Positions 11,041 to 23,903 of a DNA stretch of 64,000 bases are shown piece after piece. Each line of letters begins with the position of its first letter. Within the stretch, counting starts at the first letter, position 1. Source of the stretch: Trifolium pratense (taxonomy: Eukaryota > Streptophyta > Magnoliopsida > Fabales > Fabaceae); contig NC_060065.1 of NCBI RefSeq assembly GCF_020283565.1, positions 43,202,409 to 43,266,408 of the forward strand, read 5' to 3'. The translations under genes and the position numbers were made by a program. A model generated the notes under the pieces. That model made no database searches. It was not told the DNA's origin and was given only the letters and a program-made list of their open reading frames with translations.

Positions 11041-11907
11041 AACAATAATAATATAATATATTAATTAAATAATAATTAAAAAAAAAAAACAGAGATCTAT
11101 CAAATTTTCGCACTCCCAATCTCAATCCCACGATCTTCAAACCACTTCCAGCAAACATAGAACTCAAATCCTAGAAACAAAATCAACTTCTTCTAGCTTC
11201 TTTCAAACCATTCCTAGGAAACATTGAACTCAAACCATAGATTCGAAATCAATCGTCTTCTAGCTTCAAACTTAAAGGATCGAACTTCGATAGAAATCGT
11301 TCCTCTATAATCAAACTCAGAGCAATCAGAACTCAGAGAAATCGAAGTTAGAGCAATCGTTTCCCATTAATCGTTCCTCTTCTCCAATCACACTCATCTT
11401 CTCCAATCACCCTCGTCAATCCTAATATCCAAGAACCCAGAAACCACTGTGAACCCTATCCCATAACCCATAAATTCTCTTCGTCGCCGTGCTCTTACAA
11501 CTCAAATTGTTGTCATTAAGGTATGCTTAGGGATAAGTTACAGTATATGTTGGATATAGCTCACATTATAGAAGTTTGAGAAAATTGAATTTGCAAAATT
11601 GATTTAATTTAGTAGACAAAGTTGTTTTTGAGTGTTGGCTATTTGGATGTGATTTTTTCAACTGCAGTGCTGGTGTTGTTGAACATGTTTAGTGGAAAAT
11701 ATTAAATTGTGATTTTTAATTGCACTTATCTTTAGTTCATTGTTCCATATCAGGCTAGTAGATTTTTAATTCCACTTCTGGTTGTTCCATATCAGGCTAG
11801 TAGATTTTTAATTGCACTTATCTTTAGTTCATTGGATTGTTTGGCAGGGTGGGGGGGTAGGATTGATTTTTCTGCTTTAGGCTGCTCATACATATTTGAT
11901 ATTTTAG
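11041..11907 (+). other. UTR-like and intron-like sequence captured by the CACTA element
   Basis: Positions about 11090-11520 read like a plant 5' UTR or first exon (pyrimidine-rich, TTCTCCAATCAC motifs). They end at AAG|GTATGC, a plausible splice donor at about 11520, followed by T-rich intron-like sequence that ends at TATTTTAG|GTG (11907). The arrangement suggests a chimeric transcript feeding the exon at 11908. Splicing is inferred, not shown. Confidence 0.4.
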
Positions 11908-12048
11908 GTGTTGGGGACTTTCATCACTGAATGGGATGAGAGAAAGGCTAACTGTGATATACTACTTTCAACAAAGGAGTCTGCACAAATGTATGCAGAA
12001 CGTCTGGCAGAGCTTGCTGTTCATTTAGGCTTTGATGGGTGGCTAATA
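11908..12048 (+). pseudogene. captured exon fragment of a GH85 endo-beta-N-acetylglucosaminidase gene
   Basis: The translation VLGTFITEWDERK...STKESAQMYAERLAEL...GFDGWLI matches what I remember of GH85 cytosolic endo-beta-N-acetylglucosaminidases (ENGase), which release free N-glycans from misfolded glycoproteins. GTFITEW and DGWLI are conserved around the start of the catalytic barrel. The piece follows an intron acceptor (TTTTAG|GTG) and similarity stops about 47 codons later. The rest of the frame to 12207 does not look like ENGase. No catalytic centre or further ENGase exon was found in the transposon. This is therefore a transduplicated fragment, not a working enzyme gene. Its uninterrupted frame suggests recent capture. 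Confidence 0.75.
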
Positions 12049-12487
12049 TATATTTCTTCATCTCTCTGTACTTATAAAGTTTCTATTCTTGAGCCCTATG
12101 TTCAATTGCAGATTTCTTTGAATTTTTTAGCTCTGACTACTGCAGGATGCCTCTTCTTCCTCCACTTTTGCTCTTTGTGGTATGTTACTACAATTGATTT
12201 AGGGTTTTAGGTGATTGGTTTGTGGTTTGTTACTACAATTAATTTAGGGTTTAAAGCGATTGTTTTGTATTTGTGGTTTGTTATTTTTCATATTTGGACT
12301 AGTGAGCCTATTATGCCCATCATGTGTATTGAACTTCATATTTACAAAGAATATATTTGATATATATTAGAATTAGAACTTTAGAAAAAGATGCTTTGAA
12401 ATCAAATTAAATGGAGGATAAGACCATGCTTACCATTTAGTCAAAAAAAAAAAAAAGACTATGCCTACAATGTTTGATTTCTTATCA
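12049..12487. other. CACTA interior of unknown origin
   Basis: T-rich, intron-like sequence with two similar TTGTGGTTTGTTACTAC-type stretches around 12180-12280. No coding similarity is recognised. Confidence 0.35.
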
Positions 12488-12674
12488 TGCTTTAGAAGTT
12501 GTGAATTTGGCAAACAAAATCTTCAAGCTGTGATGCTTAGTGTTTTAGCTACAGCTGTTCTATATTTTTGTGTTGCTACAATTTTTTGATGTGTAGCTAC
12601 TGCCTGTGTTTTTTTGCTATTCGGACTGCATTAGAGTTTTGTATTGGATTTGTTTTTGTAGCTTTAGAGAGGGG
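12488..12674. repeat. CACTA flank present twice (left copy)
   Basis: This 187-bp stretch (TGCTTTAGAAGTTGTGAATT to GAGAGGGG) recurs without a difference I could see at 29459-29645, each time immediately left of a copia LTR. A simple copia insertion cannot produce the second copy; see findings. Confidence 0.9.
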
Positions 12675-13982
12675 TGTTAGGAAATCGTTTCATAAAACAC
12701 TTTTATAAACGCAGCGGAATTTTAAAATTAAGATTTCCCATCAATGGATTCTTGTGAATGAGCATGATCAGGTCTAGAATATTACCTTTGAAGAACAAAA
12801 CTGTGGCCGCCTTTATCGATCACAAGCACCGCACTTGCAGCACCTCCACTTAGTCCACACGAACAGAAACCTTCAATCTCACAGTGCTAGCTGTTCTTGG
12901 ATGAAGGCTGAGGGAATTTTGTGCGGTTTAGGGTTTAGAGAAATTCAGAATTTTCTAAACTCAGTTAGGGTTTCAAAAAGTGTAACTTCTGAACTTCATA
13001 AGGCTCTATTTATAGAGTTTCTTATGAGGTCTTTAGTTTACACGAAATTGGGCTTCTCAAGCCCAATAACCGTTTTTCACTAACTGCACCCCCACAATAA
13101 GTCTTACTTATTTTTCCCTTCTTAACTGTCCTTATGTGTGTGACCCTGTAGGTTCTTATGACGTTGGCAATAATATTAATCGTAATATTATAAACAGTGA
13201 GCGGTATCTAGCAACACATCACTGTTACCCAAGTCATAAGAATGTCACGTGATCTGACTAACCTTTCCGTGATAAATATCTTGTGCACAATTACCCTTTT
13301 GTCCTCATGTCTATATTGAACACAAGGCATAGTATGTCATCCTTGTCTAGTTCAATATTGGGCCCATAGACATATCTCCCGTTATGTAGGAGGGACAAAT
13401 TCCATCTAGGTCACTCATGTCCCTCAGCATGATTCGTGGGATACCCATCAACCATCTTTATAATTATCCAGTTACGGATAACGTTTGAATGACAACAAGG
13501 TATTACACTCCTGCATCTAGGGTACATAGTGGTTTCAGGTCGAAGGGTGGAATACACCTTTTATCACTATGAGAAAACTTATGACATTTCATAACACTCT
13601 ATGTAGTATTCTCATGGTGGGTCAATCCGATATAAAGTTACCCTTAACATTTATATCTATGTGAAGACTTGATAACTCATTATCCATGATCAGTGAGATA
13701 TGATCATCAGTCTACCAACATAATAGTCTTTATGCTTTATTGTTATCCCATTTCACAATAAAACTTGACTATGGATATGTTTAAGAATAGTGTTCTTATA
13801 TTTAATGGAATCTCACGATTAAGTCATACTTAACGTTCCATAAGTGAACTGACTATTCTAGGGACTTTATCATTTTATCATATATAAAATAAATAAAGAA
13901 AAGCCTTTTATTTGATAAGTAAATTATTCAATACATCTATTATTCAATTATAAGTAATTGGCCTCTAGGGCTTACACCAACA
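12675..13982 (-). repeat. copia 3' LTR (left in the window)
   Basis: 1308 bp, starting TGTTAGGAAATCG and ending TTACACCAACA on the plus strand. The only difference I saw from the partner is A13239 versus G30210. A minus-strand TATA-type box (CTCTATAAATAGAG) is at about 13003-13016. A polypurine stretch AGTGGGAGAT adjoins the LTR at 13983-13992 on the minus strand. Confidence 0.9.
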
Positions 13983-13996
13983 ATCTCCCACTAGCA

Positions 13997-16072
13997 CTAG
14001 AGCCAATCAGGCATACTCCTAATACCTATGCCCCTAGTGTGGCCCTCATGCTTCGGCTGAGCAAGAGGCTTTGTAAGTGGATCAGCAGCATTGTCAAGTG
14101 TTGGTACTCTGCATATTTTCACATCTCCTCTATCAATTATTTCTCGAATAAGATGATAGCGCCTGAGTATGTGTTTGGACTTTTGGTGAGATCTAGGTTC
14201 CTTAGCTTGTGCGATTGCACCATTGTTGTCACAAAATAATTCAATGGGATCCACAATACTAGGGAATATACCAAGTTCAGTAATGAACTTCTTTATCCAA
14301 ACAGCTTCCTTTGCTGCATTTGATGCAGCGATGTACTCAGCTTCGGTTGTAGAATCAGCAACTGTATCTTGCTTTGAACTCTTCCAGCTCACAGCGCCAC
14401 CATTTATGCAAAACACATAGCCTGATTGCGACCTAAAGTCATCCCTATCTGTTTGGAAGCTAGCATCAGTGTAACCAATTACATTTAGCTCTTCTTGGCC
14501 TCCATATATTAGGAATGAGTCTTTAGTCCTCCTTAAGTATTTAAGGATGTTCTTGACAGCCACCCAATGAGCCTCACCAGGATCAGACTGATAACGGCTT
14601 GTTGCGCTTAAGGCATATGAAACATCTGGTCGAGTACATATCATGGCATACATGATAGATCCTATATCCGATGCATAAGGGATCTTACTCATGCGGTCTC
14701 TTTCTTCTTTAGATGAAGGAGACTGTGTCTTTGAAAGACATAGGCCATGTTGCATAGGAATGAATCCTTTCTTGGAATCATGCATATTAAAGCGTCTTAA
14801 CACTTTATCTATGTATGTACTCTGGCTCAGGCCAAGCAGTTTTTGTGATCTATCTCTATAGATTCTTATTCCTAATATATAGGCTGCTTCACCCAGATCT
14901 TTCATAGAAAAGCAATTCCCTAACCAAGTTTTAATTTGTTGCAAGGTAGGGATGTCGTTTCCTATTAGTAATATGTCATCTACATATAATACTAGGAATG
15001 CGACTATGCTCCCACTAACCTTCTTGTAAACACAAGGCTCATCTTCATTTTGAATGAATCCGTACTGTTTTACAGTTTCATCAAAACGAAGATTCCAACT
15101 TCTGGAAGCTTGCTTCAATCCGTAGATTGATCGCTGTAATTTGCATATCTTTTTGGCTTCTCCTGGAATGCAAAAGCCTTCAGGTTGTGTCATATACACA
15201 TCCTCAAGGAGACTCCCATTAAGGAAGGCAGTTTTTACATCCATCTGCCAGATTTCATAATCATAGTATGCAGCGATGGCAAGTAAGATCCGAATGGATT
15301 TGATCATCGCAACTGGTGAAAATGTTTCATCATAGTCTACCCCATGAATTTGTTTGAAACCTTTAGCAACCAATCGCGCTTTGTAGGTCTGTACCTTTCC
15401 ATCCATGTCAGTCTTCTTCTTGAAGACCCACTTGCATCCTATGGGTTTAATCCCATCAGGAGCTTCCACCAAGTTCCAAACTTGATTTGTGTACATGGAA
15501 TCCATTTCAGATTTCATGGCTTCAAGCCACTTCTCAGATTCAGGGCCAGTGATGGCCTCTTGGTAAGTCACAGGCTCATCTTGATCCATGAGTAATACAT
15601 CGCCTTGTTCCGATATGAAATATCCATATCTTTCAGGTTCTTGACGTATCCTGTTGGACCTACGTGGTTCTTGTGTTACATGAGCAGGATTTTCTGTCAC
15701 AACATCTTGTGCATCCTGCTCTTGTTCCTCCATTGGTGTGTCACTACTTTGTGGATCGTGAATTTCTTCAAGATCTACTTTCCTCCCACTGATTCCTTTG
15801 GAAACAAAGTCCTTTTCTAGGAATACTCCTGTTCGAGCGACAAACACTTTGCCCTCAGAAGGATTGTAGAAGTGATATCCTTTTGTTTCTTTTGGATATC
15901 CCACAAAGAAGCACTTGTCAGATTTAGGTTCAAGTTTAGTAGAAATTTGACGTTTTACATAAACTTCGCAACCCCAAATCTTTAAGTAAGACATATGTGG
16001 TCTCTTGCCACTCCATATCTCATATGGTGTCTTTTCAACCGTTTTAGAAGGAACACGGTTAAGTGTATAAGC
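13997..16072 (-). pseudogene. copia polyprotein, C-terminal part (integrase end, reverse transcriptase, RNase H)
   Basis: The frame is open for the whole stretch. It contains the end of integrase (YLKIWGCEVYVK), the RT_2-type reverse transcriptase beginning near WVFKKKTDMDGK with KARLVAKGF, the catalytic YVDDILLIGND box, and the copia RNase H (DSTTEAEYIAAS, KSKHILRRYHLIRE), ending at DPLTKPL and SMPDWL just before the polypurine tract. Its upstream half lies 10.5 kb away at 26539-27245, separated by the nested element; frame and TAAGC duplication agree on both sides. By itself this part has no damage, but it lacks a start and its gag/integrase partner is broken. Confidence 0.93.
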
Positions 16073-18707
16073 TGTTGAAGCAAAATCCTTTTTGATATGT
16101 GTTTTAATGACAACAAACCTTATGGAATAAATGTTAAGTTTTATGAATGGTGATCTACTGATGGTTGCACTTGAGTTTTTGTTTAAAGACAGATAATGAT
16201 AAAAGTGGACGAGCTAGATGCCACTCACATCAACAAGTGCATTTTATATACTCAAACAATGAAAGAATTGGAGTATCATCAGATAATTACAACAATAGTA
16301 TCACAAGCTTCATGAAGATTTTTAAAGACTGTTGTTTGAATCATACGAGGATTCATCGAACGTTCAAGCAAGAAAGTGAACTTCATGGTTAATAGTCTTC
16401 ATCTTCACCACAAGGTTTACAATGGGAATTAAATATTCAAGGAAGATTAAGAGGATCGTAGTTGAAGAATCAAGATGGAAAAACCTGCATCACAAGCTAC
16501 AAAAGAATATATTTGATGTTGTGTGACAAAACTTATATTGAGTTTTGTACTACATGCTTTGAAGAATTACAATTGCAATTAATATCAAAAGGAATGATGC
16601 ATGTACGAAAGATCGTCAAAAGCTACTCAAAGTATCATCCTACCAAAGCTTGTCAAGATGACAATGTTTGAGAATAATCTTCCACGATGTTTTCAAAAGA
16701 GCTTATGCACAATGCATAAAAGTTTAATCATTCTCAATGATGAGTACACTCACGCCTCCACTAAATAATCTTAAAGATACTCATTGAACAAACAACAATG
16801 TGTGCAAAACGTCAAAGAAGAATTATGGGAAGTTTGCAACAACAAAAGAATTCAAAGTTGATTGACCAAAGAAGATATTATCTTCTCATAAAGAAAAGAA
16901 ATATTATCAACTCTTATGAAACAATGTTCTCATCATGAACATGTTTATTTTCCTCAAGAGCATTCATATCAGTTCAGCACAATTACAAGAATCAACTTTG
17001 AAGAAGAAATCATTTCAAAGGTTGAATTATTTATAAGTCAGTAGAACGTTCTCAGAACGGTCTCCCAAGTTTGCGTGTTCAAGGATAATCACTTTTCATA
17101 AGTCAACTTGGTACAAGACAAGAAAGAACTTTTAAGTTGGACTTATTAAAGGATCATAACAGTGCAAATAAGTCATTTAAGGTAAAGAATTAATTTTGGT
17201 TCTTGAGCTTACTCGAATAAGCTTCTTTAAGGAATAATAACTTCACATCTTGCAACAAGGCTTTATGTTCTCCAAGAACATCATTAAAGAAGTTAATCTA
17301 GACCAATGAGAACTCAGCAACAAGTACATACAGCTTGCATAGAAGTTTCACATCTGATCCAAGTACAAGCTTATGACATGGGTGGCTACATTCTCCCATA
17401 AAAGAGTACTTATCTCACTATTCATGTGTCCTTTGAAGGACAAGTGAACAGTGGCTACTCTATGCCTTTGATGAAGAGTTTACAGCTGTTTGACAACTTG
17501 CAACAACTTGCAACAGCTATATTTTCGTTGGACCTTATCCACACCATCTCAGAGAATGGTCTCCAACGTCCTGGAGAATGATCTCCCAGTTTCTGCACTT
17601 AGGTGGCAATCTTATCCAAATGAATTCAAATCTTATTTTCCCACATGGGAAATACATTTGCAAAGGATATACACTCAGAGACAACTCATTGACAGTTGGT
17701 GGAAGAATATTTCTGACCAACAAGTACAATGTGACAGTCAGAGACCATTGGAAGAATGATCTCCTGAAGCATCTAAAGGACAGATTCACATGGACTGTTT
17801 TGTTTCTCTCACAACAGCTATTTCTATACTCTCAACGGTTATAATTGATGTTCAAACTACAGAGGGACATCTCCATCTATAAATAGCATGGTTGGTTGCA
17901 CAAGAAGAGCAAGAGTTCAAGCTACAAATCATAAAACACTTGTTTTTGTCTACAAGTCATAAAACTCTTCTACACTCAAAGATCTTCATTCTCATCTATA
18001 CTTCTGGTATATTGAGTGTTTTTATTTGCTTCTCAAACTAACCTTTGAGTTTCAACAAAGCAAATATCTTAAGAGACCACTTTGGTACACAACTCACTTT
18101 TAAGTGGTTGTATCTTTGTCTCTTCTTTTTCACTCATACTCCAAGCTCTCTAGAAAAATAGGATCTATATTTCATGAGTATTGTGAGTGTAATTCATTTG
18201 TAAGCTTCACAACCGGTTAGGTGTGATTAAAAGCTTAGATCCAAGAAACCATTGATAAATCCTTAGGATTCTCTCAAATCAATTGGGTATAATTGATTGA
18301 GGTTACCTTGTAAAGGTAGAGCAGCTGGTTATAGCTGGTTACTTTGTGATCTTGGTTTAGATCATAAAGGGTCTTTGATCTGGGCTTAGATCAAAGGGAA
18401 GTTTCTGTAATCTTGGTCTAGATTATAGTGGATAATCTCACGCAAGTGGGGACTGGAGTAGCCCATACTATTAAGGGGTGAACCAGGATAAATTCTTTGT
18501 GTGATTCTCTCTTCCCTCACTCTTTTATTTGTGCAAACACTAACTCACACAAATCACTTTATTGCACTTACATTCAAGGAGAACGTTCTCCGGTTAGTCT
18601 AACCATTTACTATCACAGTGTGTTATTGTGTTTAAATTGTTTTGCAGTTAAATTTTAAAAGGTCACAATTCAAACCCCCCTTTCTTGTGACAAACATTGT
18701 TACTTCA
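16073..18707 (+). repeat. 5' LTR of the nested element
   Basis: 2635 bp, from TGTTGAAGCAAAATCC to CATTGTTACTTCA. Small open frames inside are identical in both LTRs and have no recognised product, so they are not annotated as genes. Confidence 0.92.
17877..17886 (+). promoter_or_regulatory. TATA box of the 5' LTR
   Basis: CTATAAATAG lies about 830 bp before the LTR end, a good plant TATA box. The identical box in the 3' LTR is at 25708-25717 and could drive read-out into the copia remnant. Use as a promoter is inferred. Confidence 0.55.
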
Positions 18708-18708
18708 A

Positions 18709-18722
18709 TTGGTATCAGAGCA
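18709..18722 (+). promoter_or_regulatory. primer-binding site (initiator Met-tRNA type)
   Basis: TTGGTATCAGAGCA starts two bases after the LTR end. TGGTATCAGAGC is complementary to the 3' end of plant initiator methionine tRNA, the usual copia primer. Confidence 0.85.
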
Positions 18723-18781
18723 CTACCTCTAAAAGCTAAGCATCTAACAAGTGCTTGAGGAAAAGATTCAGGAAGGAAGTA

Positions 18782-19651
18782 ATGTCTAAACCTGCAAATC
18801 AAGAGGAAAAAGAAAGCACGTGTCTAATGGTAAATGAAGAGGTAACAAATTCTAAACCTTGTTTTTTATGTATAGAAAGGGATGTTGAATTTGATAGTCT
18901 TCTAAAAGACTCAATCTGTTTATAAAAAAAAAAATGTACATTTTTAGAAAATCAATTGTTTAAGATAAAGAAAGAAAATGAGAAACTACAAATCTTGAAT
19001 GATAAATATTTTAAAACTATTCAAGAATTGCAATACTCTCATTTGAAAATGTTTGAACAACAAAATATTAGTAATGAGAAACAATTCTCAAATCAACTTC
19101 CAAAATGTTCTAAAATCCATGAAGAGATTGTTGTTTTGAAAGAAAATGTTTTAGATTTGAAAAATGACACAACAAGGTTTATAAATTCTATACGAACTTT
19201 TCAAAACATAAAGGAATTACAAGTAGTAACTTTTGGAAAAACTAGTTTAGGTTGTAAAACTTTTCAAAAACAAGAGCCATCTGAGAATTTTATTGCTCAT
19301 CATAAAGATCAAAAAATACAAAGATACAAATGCTCATATTGTTGGAAATATGATCATATTGAATCCTTTTGTTTTAAGAAAAAATTCAAAAGAAAAGAAC
19401 ATTCTCAGAACATTCTACAAAGACATTCTTACTCCAAAACTTCCTATAAGAGATCAACTTATTATCATAAGAAGAAATCCTATAAGAAGAATAACACTAA
19501 CCTCCAAGGACCCAAATCATTATGGGTACCAAAATCATTACTAACTTGTGTTGCAGGAATGTTTCCAAGTAATCAAGAAAAAATTTTGAAGCTTGGAAAA
19601 GTAATACTCAATGAGTATGACTTTAGAAAGACAATATTTCCTCATATTTAA
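18782..19651 (+). pseudogene. truncated gag with CCHC zinc knuckle, frameshifted
   Basis: An ATG 60 bp after the primer-binding site opens a frame of 47 codons (18782-18925, including ESTCLMVNEEV). It stops just before an A run. The gag-like sequence resumes in another frame with a coiled-coil-like stretch rich in Lys and Glu (FKIKKENEKLQILNDKY) and continues to 19651. It includes CSYCWKYDHIESFC, a CX2CX4HX4C nucleic-acid-binding knuckle, and GPKSLWVPKSLLT, the phrase that follows the knuckle in many plant copia polyproteins. The N-terminal capsid domain of copia gag is missing. Whether a shortened protein is made is unknown. Confidence 0.75.
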
Positions 19652-22600
19652 AAAGGAGTAACGGTGAATCTGCGGCCTTTGGAATCATTGACCAAAATCA
19701 AACCAAAGGTACATGTATCATTAGTAAAATTATTTTTGCATAAATTAAAGATGATTGATATGGTTAAAACTCAAACACATAACTTCTCTACATGTTATCA
19801 AAATTAAAATTGAAGTTATTTCACATTCATTCTTCTGATCATGATCTTTCTTTTAAAAATCTTTGTTTATATAATTAGATGAATTTTAAAACCAAATCAT
19901 GTTTTCATGTGTTTTGAAAAAGACAAACGATTTTGGCATAAAAAGAGTTTGTCAAGTAAGTATGAAAACTATAGCAAATTTATTCAAATTTGGTCTAGTA
20001 AGATATTTTTCAAACAAACTGATTGAGAAAAGGATTAAGTTTATGAAACTTGTATTTATTATGACAAGAGTAGTGTTCATTTCAAAAATTCTTTTTCAAC
20101 CATAAATTCTTGAAACTACTTTATACTAATTTATTTTGTCTTTTCTAAACTACAAGTCTTATGACTTTGTAATACTTGAGAATTTATTCAAAGATTCACT
20201 TGGAATTTATTTTTAACGCATAAGAGTGATGTCTTCTATACCTTTTGAGCTCTTTGAAAAATGATTCAAATTTTAATCTCAAAAGTCATTTTGTATAAAT
20301 AGTGATCATGAGGAGATTTTGAAAAACCTTCTTTCAAAACATGTTTTGATCAAAATAAGTATTTCACTTTATTTTTCTTGCTTTAAAACTCTACAAAAGT
20401 ATAGTTGTTATAGATAAAAAATAATTGATTGAAATATTTTTAATCTAGACTTGAAAAACACTTTTGAAAGAAACCATATATATTGCATGCTATGTTTTTG
20501 AATCATGTTTCTATCTTGAGTAAAATCCATGCCATTTTAAAAATATAGAAATTCAATCATATCATAATTTTATATTAATTATATTTTTTACATAGTAAAG
20601 AAAACATTGAGAAAATTGTTTTAACATAACAAAAGCATAGTTTTAGGGATACTACCCTCTTTACATTCACTAAAGATTATAGAATATACAATCTCAAAAC
20701 TCATATTTGAAAAACAAATGCATATTATTTTTGATGAGTCAAACAATAAGATAAGACATGTTAATGGTGTTAATATATTATAATATCATATCTCCATATT
20801 TTAATAACCTTCTCCATTGGAAATGGTATTGGTACAACACTTTGAAATTTTGAAGAAATTAATTAATCATGGAGATGTTTAATGCTTTTGGTACTTAAAT
20901 GAAAGAATCTTCCTCGTCAACTCTCAAGAAGGAAATGATCAAATCTTGCATTATCTTTGACTTTGAAAATGTTTTTCATATATATACATATATATATAAA
21001 AAGGAGAATAATTTGAAAAAGAAAGTAACTTGAATGAGTCACTTGAAGTTGTGTTCCAGCAGATCATTCTAAGAATGTTCTCCCTACCAAAACAAAGAAG
21101 TTTTACTTGAAGATAACCAATTTCATTCCTACCCTTCTTTTACCTTTGCATCTCATTGATTTTACCATTGACATTAATCTTGGATTAATCTCTTTTCAAA
21201 TCTTTGCTATGACATTTGAAGGTTTTACTTTTACAACCTACCCGATTAACCAATCACTCTTTTCACCATTGGTGAATTCTACCCAAGAATCTTTAGAATC
21301 TTTTTTATCAGTTTTGAACTTTTAAAGGAATTGGTTAAAAACACTATTGATGGAATGAGAACTAAATTTTCTTTTGAATAAAGTAAAAGATGAATATACA
21401 TATGGATGTCATTCTTGAAAAATCACAACGTTCTTAAGGAAAATCAAATGGTGATGAAATCACAATGTTTCTGGCTACAACATTGTGTCATGAGTAAATT
21501 GTTCTAAAAATTAAGGTCCTAGTCATCCATATTACCTAAAGTTACTCTACAAGGATGATATTTCTTAGAGAATATCTAAGAGGATGAATTTACTCAACAT
21601 TGGAGAATGCATTAAAGGATAAATCTTCTCTCCTCAATCATCAATCAAGGGTCCTCTATTTACAATGATGAGCATATGGTGGAATTACAAAATAATTAAA
21701 GATTCTCTCATTATTGAATCTCACTTGAGGAAATCCATCTAATGAGGTACACTTTTGAATCTTAGAACATTTGCATCATAATAAGCTTGAATATCTTTAT
21801 GCAATGTTAGTATGTGATTGATTGGATAATCTTGATATCTATAATGCATCATGAATTTTCTCCATGCATATATATAACTTTAAAGCTTAAATGATACATC
21901 ATTTTTTGTCATGATTTGTATATGCATATGCTAAATTCATAGCTTAAATGCAATAAGTTTTGCAATCTTGATTCACACATACTATGATTTCTGTTCACAC
22001 ATTGCAAAATTATCTCTTTAAATTATCATGATAAGTGAGAAATGAATAAACATCATTGTTGTGCAAAATCACCTTTTAAACCCTTATAAGCAATACTATT
22101 TCAAAAAGATTATACTTATATTGCTATCTAAATTTTGTTGTTTTACCAAGTTAGATTTTCTCCATATACTTGGTCATTTTTTTTTTTTTAAATGATCAGT
22201 TTTTATTTTGACTTGCCAAAAGACAATTAAATTAACACTTGTCCAATTTCTTTTTTTTTTTTCTTTGTCTTGAGAAAAATGTTTTAAAAAATTGGTGCAT
22301 TAATTACATCGTTGATTAATATTTTTTTAAGTGCAAGACATGTTATGTGCTTAATGAAAACTTATTCTTAATAATCAATGAATAATTTTTGGAGTTAGTC
22401 TCTTAATTATCCTTCATGATAGGCCAAAAATTTTAAAACAATAAAAATGACAAAAACTCATGATAATCAATTGTATATGTCGTATTTCGTTATTACATAA
22501 GCTTGACTGATAGTACACCTTTTATGAAAAATATTATTTCTACAAGTCTTATGTATGAACACTTATCTCAATATAAAGCTTTGGATGAAACCATTTTTGT

Positions 22601-23288
22601 TACACATCTTGATTTATATATATATATATTTTGCTTGATGCAAGTGTAACTTATTGAATATGGTTTTCAAAAAATTGAGACTTTGATATGGCTTTATCTA
22701 AAGATCATTCTTCAATGATTTTACATGAATATCCATTTTTTGTTGGATTTTTCTTTGAAGGATTTTAACAAAAGACCAAATGACCGGTCTTCATGAGAAT
22801 AACTTATGTTTCTACTCTCCATAAGATTACAATTTGGTCTAAGAAGAAAAATTGTTACACATTATCTTTTTAAACTCACAATTTGACTATTTCTTAACAT
22901 CAAAGTGTTGATTTTAATGTTTGATCATATTTCTAGACTTGTGTGTTATGTTGTCAAAGTTGACACGTGAACAAACTTTTTTTTTACAAATAATAATTCT
23001 TTCAATATTTTGCTTTGAAAAATAATCATCTTCAATGTGAGAATATTCAAAAAAGAGAGAAATCGTTTTTGACATGTTTTCAATTTACTCTGATTTCACA
23101 GCTTCCTAATATGCGTCATTTTCTTTCTAATTTTAAAAGTTCATGGACAATTTTCAAATAATCTTTTATTCTTTAAATAACTACAACATAGTCTTGTTCA
23201 TCATTTTTAGAATAATCATGTTTTAAAGGAAATGTTACCTCTACCCAAGAAATTGAAACATTTGGAGAATATCTATCTCATAAAACTT
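19652..23288 (+). other. non-coding interior of the nested element
   Basis: About 3.6 kb of AT-rich sequence without any retroviral-type domain; short open frames look random. It occupies the position where an autonomous copia would encode its enzymes. A TATATATACATATATATATA stretch is near 20980 and T runs are near 22170-22260. Confidence 0.6.
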
Positions 23289-23903
23289 AGGGGGAGTTTT
23301 CTAAATTTTAAAATGTGTGTTTCTTTACAACTTTCATTGTTATTAAGATCAAAACCACTTTTTCTAAAAATCGAGAATGTATAGCATCTATTTTTTTAAA
23401 AAAATAAAAATCAATTGCTTGCATGTGTTTACATATAATATAATCATTATTCATGTTATGATTGAAATATTGATTGAAAAAATTATTAATCATCGTACAT
23501 GATATGTGCTTTAATGCTTAAATGCAAACTTGATAAGTTTGATATGTGAAAGAACTTCCCAATTATCTGATTTCTATATGCAATATATTCTTACTTTTGA
23601 TCTCTATCATTGCACTTCAAATTTCATACTATTTTTAATACTTTTTGATAGATGACAAAAGGGGGAGAGATATATATGATGGGAGAGAAATGTGAGATGG
23701 AACTAATCAATGAAGAATGTTATGAATTAACCTCTTGCATGTATTTAGGGGGAGTTTAATTAAAATGATAAACATTAAACTCTTGCATGTGTTTAGGGGG
23801 AGCTTAATTGCATATCTATGAACATTCTTGCATTTGTTATTATATCCATCCATAAAACATAAGATTTATTCAATAGGTTTGTCATCATCAAAAAGGGGGA
23901 GAT
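23289..23903 (+). promoter_or_regulatory. multiple polypurine tracts before the 3' LTR
   Basis: AGGGGGAG occurs at 23289-23296, 23747-23754 and 23795-23802. Longer forms AAAAGGGGGAGAGAT (23657-23671) and AAAAAGGGGGAGAT (23890-23903) are also present, the last directly abutting the LTR as the plus-strand primer. Two of the tracts sit in a repeated CTCTTGCATGTxTTTAGGGG context. Repeated polypurine tracts are a described Sirevirus hallmark. Confidence 0.75.

Noticed and set aside
16165..17844. Open frames of 60-90 codons inside the 2.6-kb LTR (and the same frames at 23996-25675)
   Set aside because: They are duplicated because the LTR is duplicated, overlap each other on both strands, and have no recognised motifs. 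They are not treated as genes.
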